NCBI GenBank assembly: GCA_947396885.1
Contig: CANDYH010000001.1
Location: forward strand, 1 to 64,000
From: Heligmosomoides polygyrus polygyrus
Lineage: Eukaryota; Nematoda; Chromadorea; Rhabditida; Heligmosomidae
Direction: 5' to 3'
DNA length: 64,000 bases
The notes beneath the pieces are model-generated. The model had not been told where the DNA came from, ran no database searches, and saw only the letters and a program-made list of their open reading frames with translations. Below, one piece after another: positions 46,620 to 58,826 of the stretch (position 1 is its first letter; each line of letters begins with the position of its first letter). A program made the position numbers and the translations under genes.

Positions 46620-46990
46620 TCTTGAACATTTCAGCAAGATTTCTGCTTAAAAAGGTTGGAACGCGTGAAAACTGCACATGGACAATGTCCGAAATGCGGG
46701 CTTGAATTATACAACTCAAAAAGTAAATATTTCTTTTTTATCGTGGAAAAAGCGCACCTCAAGCGGTTGCCTCAAGCTTGAAGGTTTTAGACAATCAAAG
46801 GTTATCTATCTTGAAAAGTCACCACAGCCGCTACCATTTGCTGTTAAAGAAAATGACTCGGAAATCACTTACAAAAAATCCTTTCCGTTTAGTATGAGGT
46901 GTAGTATATGCCAAATTTATTTTGTTTTGAAAGGCTGGAGAAGAAATCACATATTACATGTGTTTGGACAACGAGTCAGGAAATGCTAGA
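46620..46990 (+). other. Possible zinc-finger-like coding remnants
   Basis: After an acceptor-like ACATTTCAG (to 46638) one frame reads QDFCLKRLERVKTAHGQCPKCGLELYN. About 190 bases later another reads RCSICQIYFVLKGWRRNHILHV. Both have a CxxC pair, and the second a nearby H-x2-H, as in C2H2-like fingers. The frames are not joined and there is no other support, so chance is possible. Confidence 0.25.
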
Positions 46991-47499
46991 AATTCTTCGT
47001 TTTCAACTATTATTCATCAGGTACCATAAAGAAAAAGTAAATTTTTCATTACCAAGTCTGATTAGAATCCCTTCCCGAATTATCAAAAATTTTCCCGAGC
47101 TTCAAAAAACAACTTCTCTGCCCGCGAAACTCGCGGTTTTTTATGGTCAGGATACACAACGGCAGTGCAAAAGATATACAGAGATATGCTCCATTTAAAA
47201 GAAAATCGGTTTGCAAGTTACATAACATAAACGATGCGTATTATCGGCAGCAAATCATGATGTGAATTCAAAAGAATAGAACCAGACGTTGGAGAAAATT
47301 AAACCATTAATGTTTTTCCCGGCAATTTTTTATTAACGTTACAGGACAAGAAAACAAAAATACGTTTTGTTTAAGCATCTAATCTTCTCTTTCTAGGATT
47401 TTGGAAAATTCATCCACTTCATAGGGGAAAATGTTTGCAGCGGAAATTTGTCTTACTGTGAAAACGAGCGATGAAATCTTGACGTTATTTAAAAAATAC
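46991..47499. other. No gene recognised
   Basis: This is AT-rich sequence without a supported feature. Confidence 0.3.
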
Positions 47500-47790
47500 A
47501 TTGCTATTTAAACTGTGGTACAGAATTCTACTCACAGTTGCCATAGAAATGCTTTAAAAGATATCAAATGTCCGGCTGTCAGTCGACGAATTTATGAAGT
47601 AAATATAGCAGCAGTTAGTCGTTTAATGAGTGGCAACCAGATTGAAACACTGTAGTCGTTTAATTACCCTGAAGTGACGGATCCACTGAAATCGTAGAAT
47701 CAAGTATAGCAATGAAAGTCTAGCAACGCTTTTATTGAAGAAGCAACGAAAACTCAGCAAAAGCACCATTTTCCTAATATGCTACATGTT
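47500..47790. repeat. Dispersed repeat, copy 2
   Basis: This is the diverged second copy of the repeat at 44384-44665, same orientation and without the inserted elements. It has no evident coding capacity. Confidence 0.6.
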
Positions 47791-48534
47791 GTTTTCAAAT
47801 TTTAAACAAGTTGAAAAAAGTGGAGAAGTAGCAATCCAACAATTTTCCTGAAAAAAAGAAAAAGGAAAAAAAAGAAAAGGGAAAAACTGCAACATAAAAG
47901 CAGCTGGAGCAGCAAATGGGACGGAATGAAGCCGCAGAAGATCCGCAACTAGATAACCTGTACAAGGCTTCCTGTTTAATGCAAGCTCTACTTCCTTCTT
48001 AAGTATTTACTTACGTGAAGGTATGATCTGAACAAATTTCAGTGCCCTAGATAAACAGTTTTTAGTTTCTTTCACTTTTTCCCTGAGGAATGCTTATCGC
48101 CATGGTCGTTTAAACCAAGTTGTTTCTGACATTTCTTGTACTTGTTCACATCTTCGGAGTGATTTGTGCTTTACTTGTGCACATTTCAATGTCTAATTAC
48201 TAAATAAATAGTTACATCAATTACAAATCGAAAGCTAATGAGTAGTGATCTTTATTATTCTGAAACATCAGATTCATACATGCGATGAAGGTTTATGATG
48301 ATATTACCTAGAATAGGCTCTCTTTTCGAATACCAACGAGTACTTCAATAAAGGACGAGCAGGAGTTGAACTATTTCCCGGGTATTACTCGAGAGTGCCT
48401 GACCTCAACAAAATGTAGATGCGGCCAGAAGAAGGTCTCCGGAGGTCTCGACGTGCAGTCCGGAGGAAGAAAAGTGACAGGCCTCCATCTGACATTAAAG
48501 ATCCACGCTGGTAAGGGAGGGATCAAGGAGGAGA
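47791..48534. other. No gene recognised
   Basis: Purine-rich A/G runs lie near 47840-47890. No exon or RNA gene is supported. Confidence 0.3.
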
Positions 48535-48536
48535 TA

Positions 48537-51500
48537 CAGTAGTGGCCGTAGCCTTTTCAAAAATGCCGAAAAAGCCGCATTTCCCTGCTTTTTCGGCCTT
48601 TCGAAATAACTTCCTTCAAAGTTAACCAATTGCGAAAGCAGGCACATTTTTGAGTTCAGCAGTTCGAGCTCTATCAGATTGCGTTAAAAATTGCCAAAAA
48701 TTTTAGAGTTCAACCGAATTTTTTTTGAAGGATAGTTTTTAGTTCAAAACCGTGCTCCATTACGAAGGGCGGCGGCGGACGAGTTGTCGGTAGCAAGTCG
48801 TTGAAAACCGTTGCATGCTCATAACTCTTTCAGTTTTAGGTTTTTTGAGAAACGGTTGGTACCCTTCGATTTGCCTCTTCGAGATCTACACAGAACTGTA
48901 TGTACTGTAGGAACTTTTTTGGGGAACGATGGGTATCGTTCGATTCGTCTCTTCGAGATCTACACAAATATGTATACAACTTCGCCAGATCACCGCGTTT
49001 TCGCCGTGGGTGGTCAAAAATGACTGGGGCAGACCTCTTGCGATTGGAGAAGCTTATTTTTCAGGACTTGCATGTTGTCGGAGTATATCAAACATGGCGT
49101 AAAGTGTTCCGTCATGCCAGGAATCCACTGAGAGTGCGCCGTGCACTATGCATATAGGATCAACCTATCAATCGAGGGGGGGGGGAGGGACAGCTTGTAG
49201 TGTGAGCGTCTAGGTAGTGTTATGAGAAATTGTGAGCCGCCCTACTCAGGTGCTCTAAGGCTGTCCAGCTAGCCTCTGGAGTGCGCTGTGCACTATGCAT
49301 ATAGGATGGAACCTATCAATCGAGAGGGGGGGGGGGACAGCTTGCAGAGTGAGCGTTTGGGGAGTTTTATCACAAATTTGCGACCGGCCTACTCAGGAAT
49401 TGCTGCACTCTGTTCCGGAGAGACCTAGGAGTGCGCCGTGAACAATGTATATAGGATCGTACCTATCAATCGAGTAGACGCAACAGGGTGTAGAGTGGGC
49501 GATTGGGGAGTTTTATGAGAAATTCTCAGCCGCCCTAGTTAGAGATTGCTCTAACACAGTCCAGCTAGCCTTTGGAGCGCGTCGTGAGTAGTGCATATAG
49601 AACCGAAGTTATCAATCGAGTGGGCGCAACAGCTTGCAAATTGCACGCGCGGGCATGTTCGGAGCGCAATAACTCTGTCGAGATCGAATCGTTCCGTCTG
49701 CGGCTCGTGAGTTTCGTAGGCAGCAGAGAGCTTTGGTAGTCTATAGGAGTATAGCATTGTAGCTTCTAAAAAGGCGAAATTATAGCGGTGTGAAAATGCA
49801 TGTGAGGCTTGTATGGCCTAATTTTTTCCCGATTTCAGTCGATCACTGCCGGAAGACGCGATGAGCTAACAGCCCACAAGCGCGTAGGAGAGCAGAATAC
49901 TGAAGGGACTTTGCGATGCCATGCTCAAAACTCCTCTGCTGCCTAAGCTGCTTCGGCCCATCTGACATTTTAGAGCGGAGGAGAGCAGCGGTGAAGTTTC
50001 CAGCGCTCTTTCTCGTCCACATTTGAGTTTTTAGCACTTGCAGTGGTAACGTTCTGTTCAGATCGAAAAGCTCTATCGAACGGTACCAATCTCGTTCAAT
50101 TCTGAGAACATCGATTTTTTGACAACTTCGCATTGAAGACGAAAGCACTTCAGGCCGCAGCAGAGGGGCGATGACGTCATCGAAAGTTGATTTTTCCGAA
50201 CCGGACCAAGTCTGGTACCATTCGATAGAGCTTTTCATGCTGAATTGAATGGTTTGGTTAGGAGTAGCAAAAACCGTAATCTGGCCTGTAAAACCGGGGA
50301 GAACCTCGACCGTTATTGTTCTAAATTTGACACTCGGGTGTGTTCTGAGCACGATAACTCTGTAAGTTGTGAACCTTTCCGGTTGCGTCTTGTGAGCTTT
50401 GTAGGCAGCAAAAAGTTCTAGTAGTTTGCTGAAACGCAGTAATGTAGCTTATGATTGGACAAAGTTACAGCGCTGCGAAAATGCAGGTTAGCCTTGTGTG
50501 GCACGATTTTTTTCCAATTTCAGTCGACCCCTGCGGGAAGACGCGGAGAGCTAACGGCCTGCAAATGCGCATGCTAGCAGAACACTGAAAGTGCTTTCAG
50601 GAGACATGCTTACAACTCCCTAGCTTATTAAATTGCCTTAGTCCCAGCTGCCATTTCAGGGTGGCGGGCTTAGCGGTTGAAGTTTCCTGCGCTCTTACTC
50701 GCCCAGATCACAGTTTTTGTGAAACTAAATAACACCATTCAATTCATCACGAAAAGCTCTATCGAATGGTACCAAACTTGGGCCGGTTCGGAAAAATCAA
50801 TTTTCGATGATGTCATCATCCCTCTGCCGCGGCTTTAAGCGGCCTCGTCCTCGATTCGAAACTGCCAAAAAATCGATTTTCTCAGAGTTGAACGTGATTG
50901 GTACCGTTCGATAGAGCTTTTCGAGCTGAACAGAACGTTACCACTGCAAGTGCTGAAAACTCAAATGTGGACGAGAAAGAGCGCTGGAAACTTCACCGCT
51001 GCCCTCCATGGCTTAAAAATGTCAGATGGGGCCGAAGCAGCTTAGGCAGCAGGGGAGTTTTGAGCATGACATCGCAAAGTGCCTTCAGTATTCTGCTCTC
51101 CTACGCGCTTGTGGGCTGTTGGCTCATCGCTTCTTCTCGCAGTGATCGACTGAAATTGGGAAAAAATTAGGCCACACAAGCCTCACATGCATTTTCACAC
51201 CGCTATAATTTCGCCTTTCAGAAGCTACAACGTTGTACTTCTGCGGACTACTAAAGCTCTCTGCTGCCTACGAAACTCACGAGCCGCAGCCGGAACGATT
51301 CGATCTCGACAGAGTTATTGCGCTCCGAACATGCCCGCGCGTGCAATTTGCGAGCTGTTGCGCCCACTCGATTGATAGCTTCGATTCTATATGGACTGCT
51401 CACGACGCACTCCAAAGGCTAGCCGGACTGTGCCAGAGCAATTAATAACAAGGGCGGCTGAGAATTTCTCACAAAACTCCCAATCGCCTACACTACACCC

Positions 51501-52192
51501 TGTTGTGTCCACTCGATTGATAGGTCCGATCCTATATACATTGTTCACGGCGCACTCCTAGATCTTGCCCAAACAGAGTACAACAACTTCTGAGTAGAGC
51601 GGCTAGCAATTTCTGATAAAACTCCCCAAACGCGCACTCTACAAGCTGTCGCGCCCACTCGATTGATAGGTCCGATCCTGTATGCATTGTGCACGGCGCA
51701 CTCTCGAGGAATTCCTGGCATGTCAGAGCACTTTACTCCAGGCTTGAGATACTCCGAGAACATGCAAGTCTCGGAAAATAAGCTTCTCCAATCGCAGAGA
51801 GCCCGTTAAAGTCATTTTTGCCCACCCACTGCGAAAATGCGGGGTTCTGCGAAGTTGTATACATATTTGTGTAGATCTCGAAGAGACGAATCGAACGGTA
51901 CCCACCGTTCCCCAAAAAACATGAAATTAGAGGAATTGTGAGCACGCAATGGTTTTCGACGGCCTGCGACCGACAATTCGTCCTCGACCGCCCTTCACAA
52001 TGGAGCGCAAGTTTTCAATCTCGGCCATTTCCATAGCTTCTTATAAACAATGTATACCATACGATAGAGCTCGAGCTCCTGAGCTCAAATATATCATTTG
52101 TTTTTAAAATTTATGAATTTTAGGCGAGTTATATGAAAAAGACGCAAAAGCCGGGAAAACGCGGATTTGATCAAAAGATACGGCCATAACTG
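48537..52192. mobile_element. 3.66-kb palindromic fold-back element
   Basis: The element is flanked by TA (48535-48536 and 52193-52194). Its ends read CAGTAGTGGCCGTAGCC and, on the other strand, CAGTTATGGCCGTATC. The left arm (48537 to about 50275) is repeated inverted as the right arm (about 50733-52192). The left arm holds about four tandem units of 145-150 bp (starting near 49134, 49281, 49431 and 49576), and a further block near 49640-50070 is partly duplicated at 50335-50730 in the centre. No transposase is encoded. The ends and TA target suggest mobilisation by a Tc1/mariner-type enzyme. Confidence 0.85.
49134..49720. repeat. Tandem units of about 147 bp inside the fold-back
   Basis: Four units share GTGCGCCGTG, ATGCATATAGGAT, CTATCAATCGAG, AGCTTGNAGAGTGAGCG and GGGGAGTTTTAT. 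Inverted counterparts lie at about 51390-51710. Poly-G runs (49178-49187 and 49327-49335) interrupt two of the units. Confidence 0.75.
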
Positions 52193-52316
52193 TATGGGTA
52201 GTCAAGAAAGAGCATTGACCGCATATGGGACAGACCCATTACGACTACGCCTCATGACGTTGGCCAACACGTGAGGAGAGAGTGATGTTAAATTATGCAA
52301 AAAAGGATTGCATCTA

Positions 52317-52345
52317 CTCAGGGACGGGGTGCAAGCCTCCCGCAG
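52317..52345 (+). repeat. Left terminal inverted repeat
   Basis: This 29-bp sequence begins CTCAGGGACGGGGTGC and matches the reverse complement of 60430-60458 with one mismatch. The flanking bases on the two sides do not match each other, so no target duplication is visible. Confidence 0.8.
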
Positions 52346-52399
52346 TAGCAGCCTCTGTCTATCTGTGAGGAGACTGCGGAACCCCTGGAAAAGGGGGCG

Positions 52400-52720
52400 T
52401 GTCGGGAGCGTAACCTAAGCAGCATATACTCCAGCACATAAGGTCCGCGAGAACCGCAGCACACAGGTGCAGCACGTACCGCGTTGGTCCGCGAGAACCG
52501 CAGCACACAGGTGCAGTACGTATCGCGTTGAGCCCGCAATCCTGGGAAGGGGCGCTCTCCCTGGCTCCCCCTCCTGGAAGCCCTGGGCAGGGGCGCTCCC
52601 CCTGGCTCCCCCTGGCTGCCCTGGGGCTCCCTCTGGCTGCCCTGGGAGGACTCCCAGAGCCTGTGAACGCTCCCACTGGCTCCCACTGGAGTGCCCCCTT
52701 CCTCCTACCTCTCCCACAGT
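52400..52720. repeat. Left subterminal GC-rich repeats
   Basis: A 44-45-bp tandem duplication with GGTCCGCGAGAACCGCAGC is found at about 52441-52530. It is followed by a C/T-rich minisatellite of CCCTGGCTCC-like units (about 52558-52700). The motif GCAGCATA or GCAGCACA occurs several times and also recurs near the right end. Repetitive subterminal regions are common transposase-binding areas in CACTA elements; that role is inferred here. Confidence 0.6.
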
Positions 52721-53347
52721 GCTCCAAACAAATCCTAAGTTGGTGAAACTGTCCATACTCCCTCTTATAACCCTCCTAGTTGTCCTACTAACCCTTGTAA
52801 TGGTTCAACTGCCCATTCAGCCCATAACTGCCCATAAGAGCTCCATTTTGTCAAAATGTCTCAAAACGCTCCTTTCCTTGAGCTTCTAAATGCCCCAATA
52901 TGCCTAGGCAGGTTCCTACGTAGGTGAAGGTATTCCTCCTCTGTATTTGTATTTTTGTATATGTATACTTTTTGTTTATTTATAATATTTTTTAGTTTTT
53001 ATTTAGATTTATATTCACCATTTCTGTTCTCCTAATACTACTCCTACCTTTACCTACCTACCTAACCCAACCTAACGGTGGGGTATAATTTTTATTTTTA
53101 TTTGTGGTTTATTTTTTCTATTTTTTCTAGGACCTTTTTATCTTCCTACCTACCTACTTGTGTGTAAGCGCTTCTGTGATGAACGCAATGTACTAACACA
53201 TATTTATTTCAGGTAATGCACATAAAGAAATACACACGACTAATAAAGAATTCTTTACTACTTGAGTATCTTCTTCTGTGTTTGGGTGACAATAAAAACT
53301 TAAGAAACGATGTTGTTCCTCTTCAGCAACAGTAGCAATTGATTTAG
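52721..53347. other. 3' flank of the 347-residue gene
   Basis: This AT-rich non-coding stretch has T-rich runs near 52950-53120 and a CTACCTACCTAC-type run. AATAAA-like motifs on the minus strand could end the transcript of the gene at 53348. Confidence 0.35.
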
Positions 53348-54862
53348 TCAGTAACAATTAGAACATTCAAAGTTTGGATCGCAAGTTCGTCGAACTTCGT
53401 CGTCGAAAATGTCGTAGTCGTCCGCCTCGTCCGCAGTGGCAGCGGGAGTAGAGGTTTTGCGGGTGTTCTAAAATTTATTTTTTTTACTGAAAAAGTATGT
53501 GCTGTGTAGACTTATATCTTAAGTGTGAGTATTACTTACAGGAGGTGGAACCAAGCGGCTATCTCTTGGCACATATTGGCCCACGTCGGCCCTACAAAAA
53601 GTGAAATAGAATAAGTAGTTTTGGTTGAAGTAAGGAATTCTATGTCATTTAAAATACACTAACATTGCTTTTGATAGGGCTTCCCGGAAACATGGATCCC
53701 AAATAGCTCGGAACTCCTTGTGCTCTTGAAACGCTCGCGATCGCGAGGAGTTGTCGTTGCCGAGCGTCTCCCAGTACCTAAGTGAATATGCAGAGATTAT
53801 TTAGAGTCTATCTACTCAAAATACAGCCCTACTAGTTAATCCTAGAGTAGTACCTCGTGGGGTTACGGATAAGGTCTTCAACGGAGGATTCGACGAGTTC
53901 ATTGGCTCCCAGTCCGATTCCGTCTAGGCAACATCCCACGAGTGTTTCGATGACGGCGTCTGGTAAGTTCTTGAGCTGGGGAGCTTTCGGATAGCGATCA
54001 GTCCTCCGATAAGTGTATTTTTGAATTTCCTCAACTGGGTCGCAGGCCTGAATTTTAGTGGGATTGCAGTGATTCTGCCAAAGCTGTTAAAGAACCTAAA
54101 AGCTACCTTGACGAGGTAGTGTCTGAAGAAATCAGTAGATTGGATGGAGTGGTCTTGTCGTGAATTCGGGAAGGTCTTTTCCAGCTATGGAGGACGTCGT
54201 TCAAACGGCACGGATGAAAATATGAGTATTGAATTCTACTAATACAGCTAGTGTACCGATATATTTTAATATATACCTTAAATGGCGGATCGGACTTGAT
54301 ATCCCAGTTCTGCTTTAAGTGGCGGCCATGGAGGAAAAACTGTTCAGGGAGGGTGTGGCTGGAGTTCTTCACCGCAATCGCCTCTGCTTTGGCGATGGAG
54401 CGCTGGTTAGCTCTAGCAAACTCGCGTTGAGCTGCAAACAGAAGCGGAATACGTGTGACCCATTTAAATATCGATTTAGCGATTGAAATGGGAACCCATA
54501 ATTGAAGAAGGTGCACACCGTGTGACGACTCCAACAAGTGCGTCGGACTGAGCAGCAACGACCTCGGTGAGACTACGGTCGATTGAATCGGACGAGAGTG
54601 GGATCTGCGAGCATGTGTCCTGGATCGCTTTTGCGCTGTTCAGACTGATCGAACACTCTCTCATTTTACCGGTGATGAACGCCCGAATTATAAGAGGCCT
54701 TGGCTAGATAAGTGAAGGTTCGTAGGCCCGTCGGATAGTGTGGGAGTGAAGGAGGAAACTAAATTATGAACCAACGTGGTATTGGGCACCGGTGTCGAAG
54801 TGCGCAAGCGTTGCGCCTAGTTCCCGGAGCGAAATCTCGTTACCTTGGGCTAGTCGTTGCAT
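53348..54862 (-). CDS. Unknown 347-residue protein, 8 exons, intact
   Basis: Exons on the minus strand are 54776-54862, 54496-54703, 54277-54431, 54107-54184, 53854-54083, 53664-53777, 53540-53591 and 53348-53467. All junctions keep phase and use GT...AG. The total is 1044 bp including a TGA stop. The protein starts MQRLAQGNEISLREL and has a segment ELVESSVEDLIRNPTRYWE, then FRAIWDPCFREALSKAM. It ends with an acidic stretch (DEADDYDIFDDE) and a cysteine-bearing tail ECSNCY. I recognise no known domain. Its ATG lies inside the last exon of the upstream transposase gene in another frame, so the two genes overlap by 23 bases. The position suggests a transposition accessory protein, which is an inference; it could also be the C-terminal part of one larger protein split by an indel. 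Confidence 0.78.
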
Positions 54863-57800
54863 TGCAACTGAAAGCAATCCCGATTTCTACTGCCCTCAAT
54901 CGGGCTTCTTCATCGGGTGTTTCCAGGTAGACGACGCCTTGAGTAGTGTCCGTTTCCGCTGACTTCTTCCAATAGTCGCTAGACGCATACATGTGTTTGC
55001 TGTCGCTCAATCGAGAACTGAAACCCACACCGAACTGCACTCCAATCCACACACCATAACCATCACCACATGTTAGATGTGAACACACAACAACAACCAC
55101 GCTGGAGAACAGCTCATGAAGCGTGCAGGTGTGTGACTGCCATTCAACTTTTTGTCCTATGCCCTACCCACCTGAATCTCTGAGAGAGCCTCTGTTCAAA
55201 CAGAAATTCCCTGTGCTCCTCGCCCATTGCTTCAAACGCCAACACTGAATCTGCCGGAACATACCAATCGCCTTCGAGCCCGAAGTCGCCAACCATAGCA
55301 TTGCACCTGACAGACGTCGGTATGATATATAAGTAATGAACGGGGGATCTAACCTAACCTAATTAACTAAACTAGCTAGCTACTAATCTTTATAACCCTA
55401 CAAACCGAAGTCGCTTTCCATGGCCAGTTATTTTCTTATGAAGCCGATCGAGATGGTCGTTTTCAAAGATTTTGACCTCCTTTTCCAACTTATCGACCAT
55501 GTCTTTGTGAAGAAGAAAGCTGTAATTATTAGTGCCGCAAGGGAATGAATCAACCATCTGGACAGCCAAACATCTTCCACTATGAAATCCTACTTTTCGA
55601 TGATCGTCTCCTCAACGTTTGTTGTGCATTGCGGAATACGGAGTTGGAGGCGGCGATGTATGCTCTCGAACGAGCTGGAGGACCAATGGTATGGCGATCC
55701 TACTGGAGGCAGATCTTCAAGGACGGCGTGGTCGACGAGGCACTAAGAAAGAAGAGACCAGCCATCGTTATAAAGTTTTTTACACCGAAACCCATTGAGG
55801 CAGTACTTACATGAACTTTGAGAGTGATGAGCGTCGGATCGAGGGCATACCACAAGTTTTTCATCGAGGTGCCCAGGTCACGCACCCCTGGGAAGTCGGC
55901 CTCAGTAAGTTCCCTGGTGTTTTCGAGGGCTCGCACAAGCATCCAGTAAGCCAGCACAGCCACCGCTCCAACGGATTCCGAAAACATGTTCAGCGCCGCT
56001 GCCAGGGGAATACCACAAAGGAGAGCTAAATTTGCGATGATGATGTATATATAGGAGCTTCTCGGTCAGGCTACTTACTGCTTCTTTCTCCGATCCTGTG
56101 CACCTTGATAGGTCTTCCACAACCAAAATGAACTTCGAGGAGTACGTGTAGTTGCGTGTCCTCTGCAGCGCAACTAGCAACGCGCCGAAACAGTCTCTTC
56201 GAATGGCCAATACTGCCCTGCCCTTTCGAGGTCCGAACATTTCTGAAGGATGATACGATTCTTCCTCATCACTACATCTCACTAAGTTCAGTACTGAGTA
56301 GCACTGTGCAGCCACCTTTAAAGATATTGCAAGTGATTCCCTCGGAAAGCAGATGGAGGGCGGGCATACAGTGATTCACCGTGAAAAATTCCATCATTTG
56401 GGTCCATCCTGGAGAATTAAGAGAAGTGAGAGAGTTGTTCGCCTATCTCCTAAGGATTATTATCCCCACTCTAACCTCGAAGCCCATTCTGTCGCGCCTC
56501 GGCAACCATTATGAGGCTTTCATCCGTTCGTCGATCATGAGGGTTAGGGAACCTATTGAACCATATTACGCGTCGACCGGATCTTTCTCCAGGGAACGTG
56601 CACAGATGACACCCTTGCAGTGACTGCCAGCGTGGCAACCCGTAGAGTGTTTGCAGAGCCTTAACAATTATATATAGGAGGTATCCTTAAGTGACCCATG
56701 CCCGCAAACGGTTGACTCACGGCGAAGTCGATGATTCCGTTGACCAGTTTTGGGGTGCAGATCCACGTATCGGAGGTGGTGCGAATGGGGATTCCCTCCC
56801 TTTGCAGCACTTCTAATTCGTGCTTCAGACTGCAGAAAAATCCTAATTCATTTTTTTTTCAACGGTATTCTAGGGACTTAAACGCACCCGCTCGGCAAAA
56901 GAGTTTCGGTGGGTGGCATCCTTGTGAATATGATGCCGGCCAAGATGATGTTCTCGTACTTATTCTTCTCCTTGAATGGTAGTCCTTCGAGGCGAATGTA
57001 TACGGGCCAAGACTCCGAACTTAATAAATGACAGTTAGATGCACACGTAGTGGAGAAGAACAATGGCCGTCGTTCCGGTACGGAGCTAGAGGAAAGACTA
57101 ACCGCGAAAGTTTCTTGAACCTTACGCCGTCGACGTTCAAGGTGAGCACGATGGTGATTTTGCGATCTCGAAAATCCAAGACCGACTCGATATCCCGATC
57201 GTACTTTGGGAAAGAGGAAGTTTCACTCAAAACTGGGTTGTCGTCTGATTGATCCTGGCAAAAGTTAAGATAGTAAGCATTCGCGGTTGAGCTGAACTCC
57301 AAGACTAGACATAGAAAGCGCACCCTGTTGTGAATGGAGTCGTGCAATTCAGTTAAGAGCGGAAGGACTCTCTCGAGGATTATGTGGAGTTGAGGCTTGC
57401 TGAGAACCGTGAAAATGGACGTACGCTTAGAGGTTTTCGAGCGCTTTGGCCGAACACTGCAATCGGTTCTGAGGTACTCCATATAAAAGCTCAAATATAA
57501 GAGTGTCCCTCGTAGCTGGCAGCCCTCGTTAAACAAACCCTCGTAGCTGGCAGCCCTCGTTCTGACACAAGGCCTTTGGACCGGAAAGATGTCTATCGCA
57601 AGCGTTGCAGTAGTAAAACTTAAGCAGTCCGAATCTCTCATGCGCATCATGCGCCAAACTGACGAGCCCGTTACGAATCTTTAAACATTTTAAATTTAAT
57701 TTAAGAAATCTAATTTTTCCCTAATCTTCCTAATTTCCTAATTCTTCTATTTCTTTTTAATTTTTCAAATTTCAAATAAAATTTTGTGTTACGGTGTCCG

Positions 57801-58708
57801 TTTTGATGTGAGTAGTTTTTGTTAATTGTGTTGTGTTGGTTTTTGTTAGCATGAGAAAACACACAATACACAAAAAAACTAAAAAGAAAAACATCAAACA
57901 TCCATCAATAAATTAAAAAACACATCGAACACGAGGTTCGATAATACCGGACAACCGATGAAGTCCGGTATTCAATACACATCAATAATAAAAAACAAAA
58001 ACATGGAAACGACCCACCGGATCGACCGCCCCTGCGGATGAAGTCATGACGTCGCAGAAATCCTCCACGAAGCGACACATTTCATCGCTAATTCCAAAAT
58101 GTAGCTTGAAATTGGCATAGTACAGTAGTTTTTGGCGATAATCTGAACGAAATGTATATTACGCTAGTAATTGCTTTCCACACTACACTAATACACTATG
58201 CTAGCTACTAACCCAAAATCTCGCGCTGGCATCTTCCGTTCCCTGCATTCACAGCACGACTGCCATCATCGAACCCACGGAATTCAATTTTCATCCGCAC
58301 CATCGTAGCCTGGATGGTCGTCGTCCTGCGCTTCTTCTCGAGCAGGGGTCACAGACCGGCTATTTTCGCCATCACCGTCACCGTGATGACGCGCCCGCTG
58401 ACGCACTTCCTCTACCTTCTCGCGAGCCTCTAAATTTCATGTGCTGATGGCGTTAGAGGGACCCCATGTAGTGCAGCCGGAGATAGTAAGCTGCACTCAC
58501 CATCGTATAGAACACGCAGCGATCGGCTTCTTCGCAGCCTCGGCACCTTCGCGTTTCCTGATTGCATGTCGAACGTGTCCGGGTTGGAGTTCTCGTCAAG
58601 CGGAGTTGATCTTCGCTTGCGCCCAGTAGCATAGAACACGCTACTACACCTGCACCTTGAGCGCGCTCCACCTCCAAATTTGATCGATCTGTGACTGGAA
58701 GAAATCAT
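54840..58708 (-). pseudogene. Tnp2/EnSpm-like transposase, 14 exons, one frameshifting duplication
   Basis: Minus-strand exons are 58501-58708, 58301-58429, 58018-58142, 57103-57678, 56888-57019, 56721-56829, 56476-56623, 56316-56408, 56075-56281, 55811-56025, 55594-55742, 55397-55519, 55172-55306 and 54840-55017. All junctions agree in phase except for a 31-bp tandem duplication in exon 4, which causes a stop. Without it the product would be about 831 residues. Visible features are a cysteine-rich ribbon (FYYCNACDRHL...C...GC), LTLNVDGVRFKKLS then SWPVYIRLEGLP (the DG...WP pattern of Tnp2-type transposases), an IIDFA block, LQGCHLCTFPGERSG (GC-x2-C...G), CMPALHLLSEGI (resembling the MHLxLLG motif) and HWSSSSFESIHRRLQ near the C-terminal third. 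The superfamily call is by motif memory. Intron 8 (34 bp) is unusually short. Confidence 0.72.
57507..57561 (-). repeat. 31-bp tandem duplication that breaks the transposase
   Basis: A 24-bp sequence (57507-57530) is repeated at 57538-57561 with 7 bases (AAACAAA) between, a period of 31. It lies in exon 4 directly after the cysteine-rich ribbon. Because 31 is not a multiple of three it shifts the frame and meets TAA on the minus strand. It is the only coding lesion I found in the gene. Confidence 0.88.
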
Positions 58709-58826
58709 TCCCTTTGCTTTAAACCCTAAAGGCTAAATTATCGCTATCGCTACATATTCCGGTGGACACTTGACCACAAAGCATTGCAAAAAGCAGAACT
58801 CCAAAACCATCTTATTCAAGGCCACA

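Noticed and set aside
46361..46705. A protein-coding gene at 46.36-46.7 kb
   Set aside because: No recognisable domain, and the finger-like CxxC segment lies in a different frame. Only a low-confidence note was kept.
52467..52889. Long open frames over the GC-rich 52.4-52.9 kb region
   Set aside because: Open frames in several registers on both strands follow from CCCTGGCTCC-type repeats. There is no domain, and the composition explains the openness.
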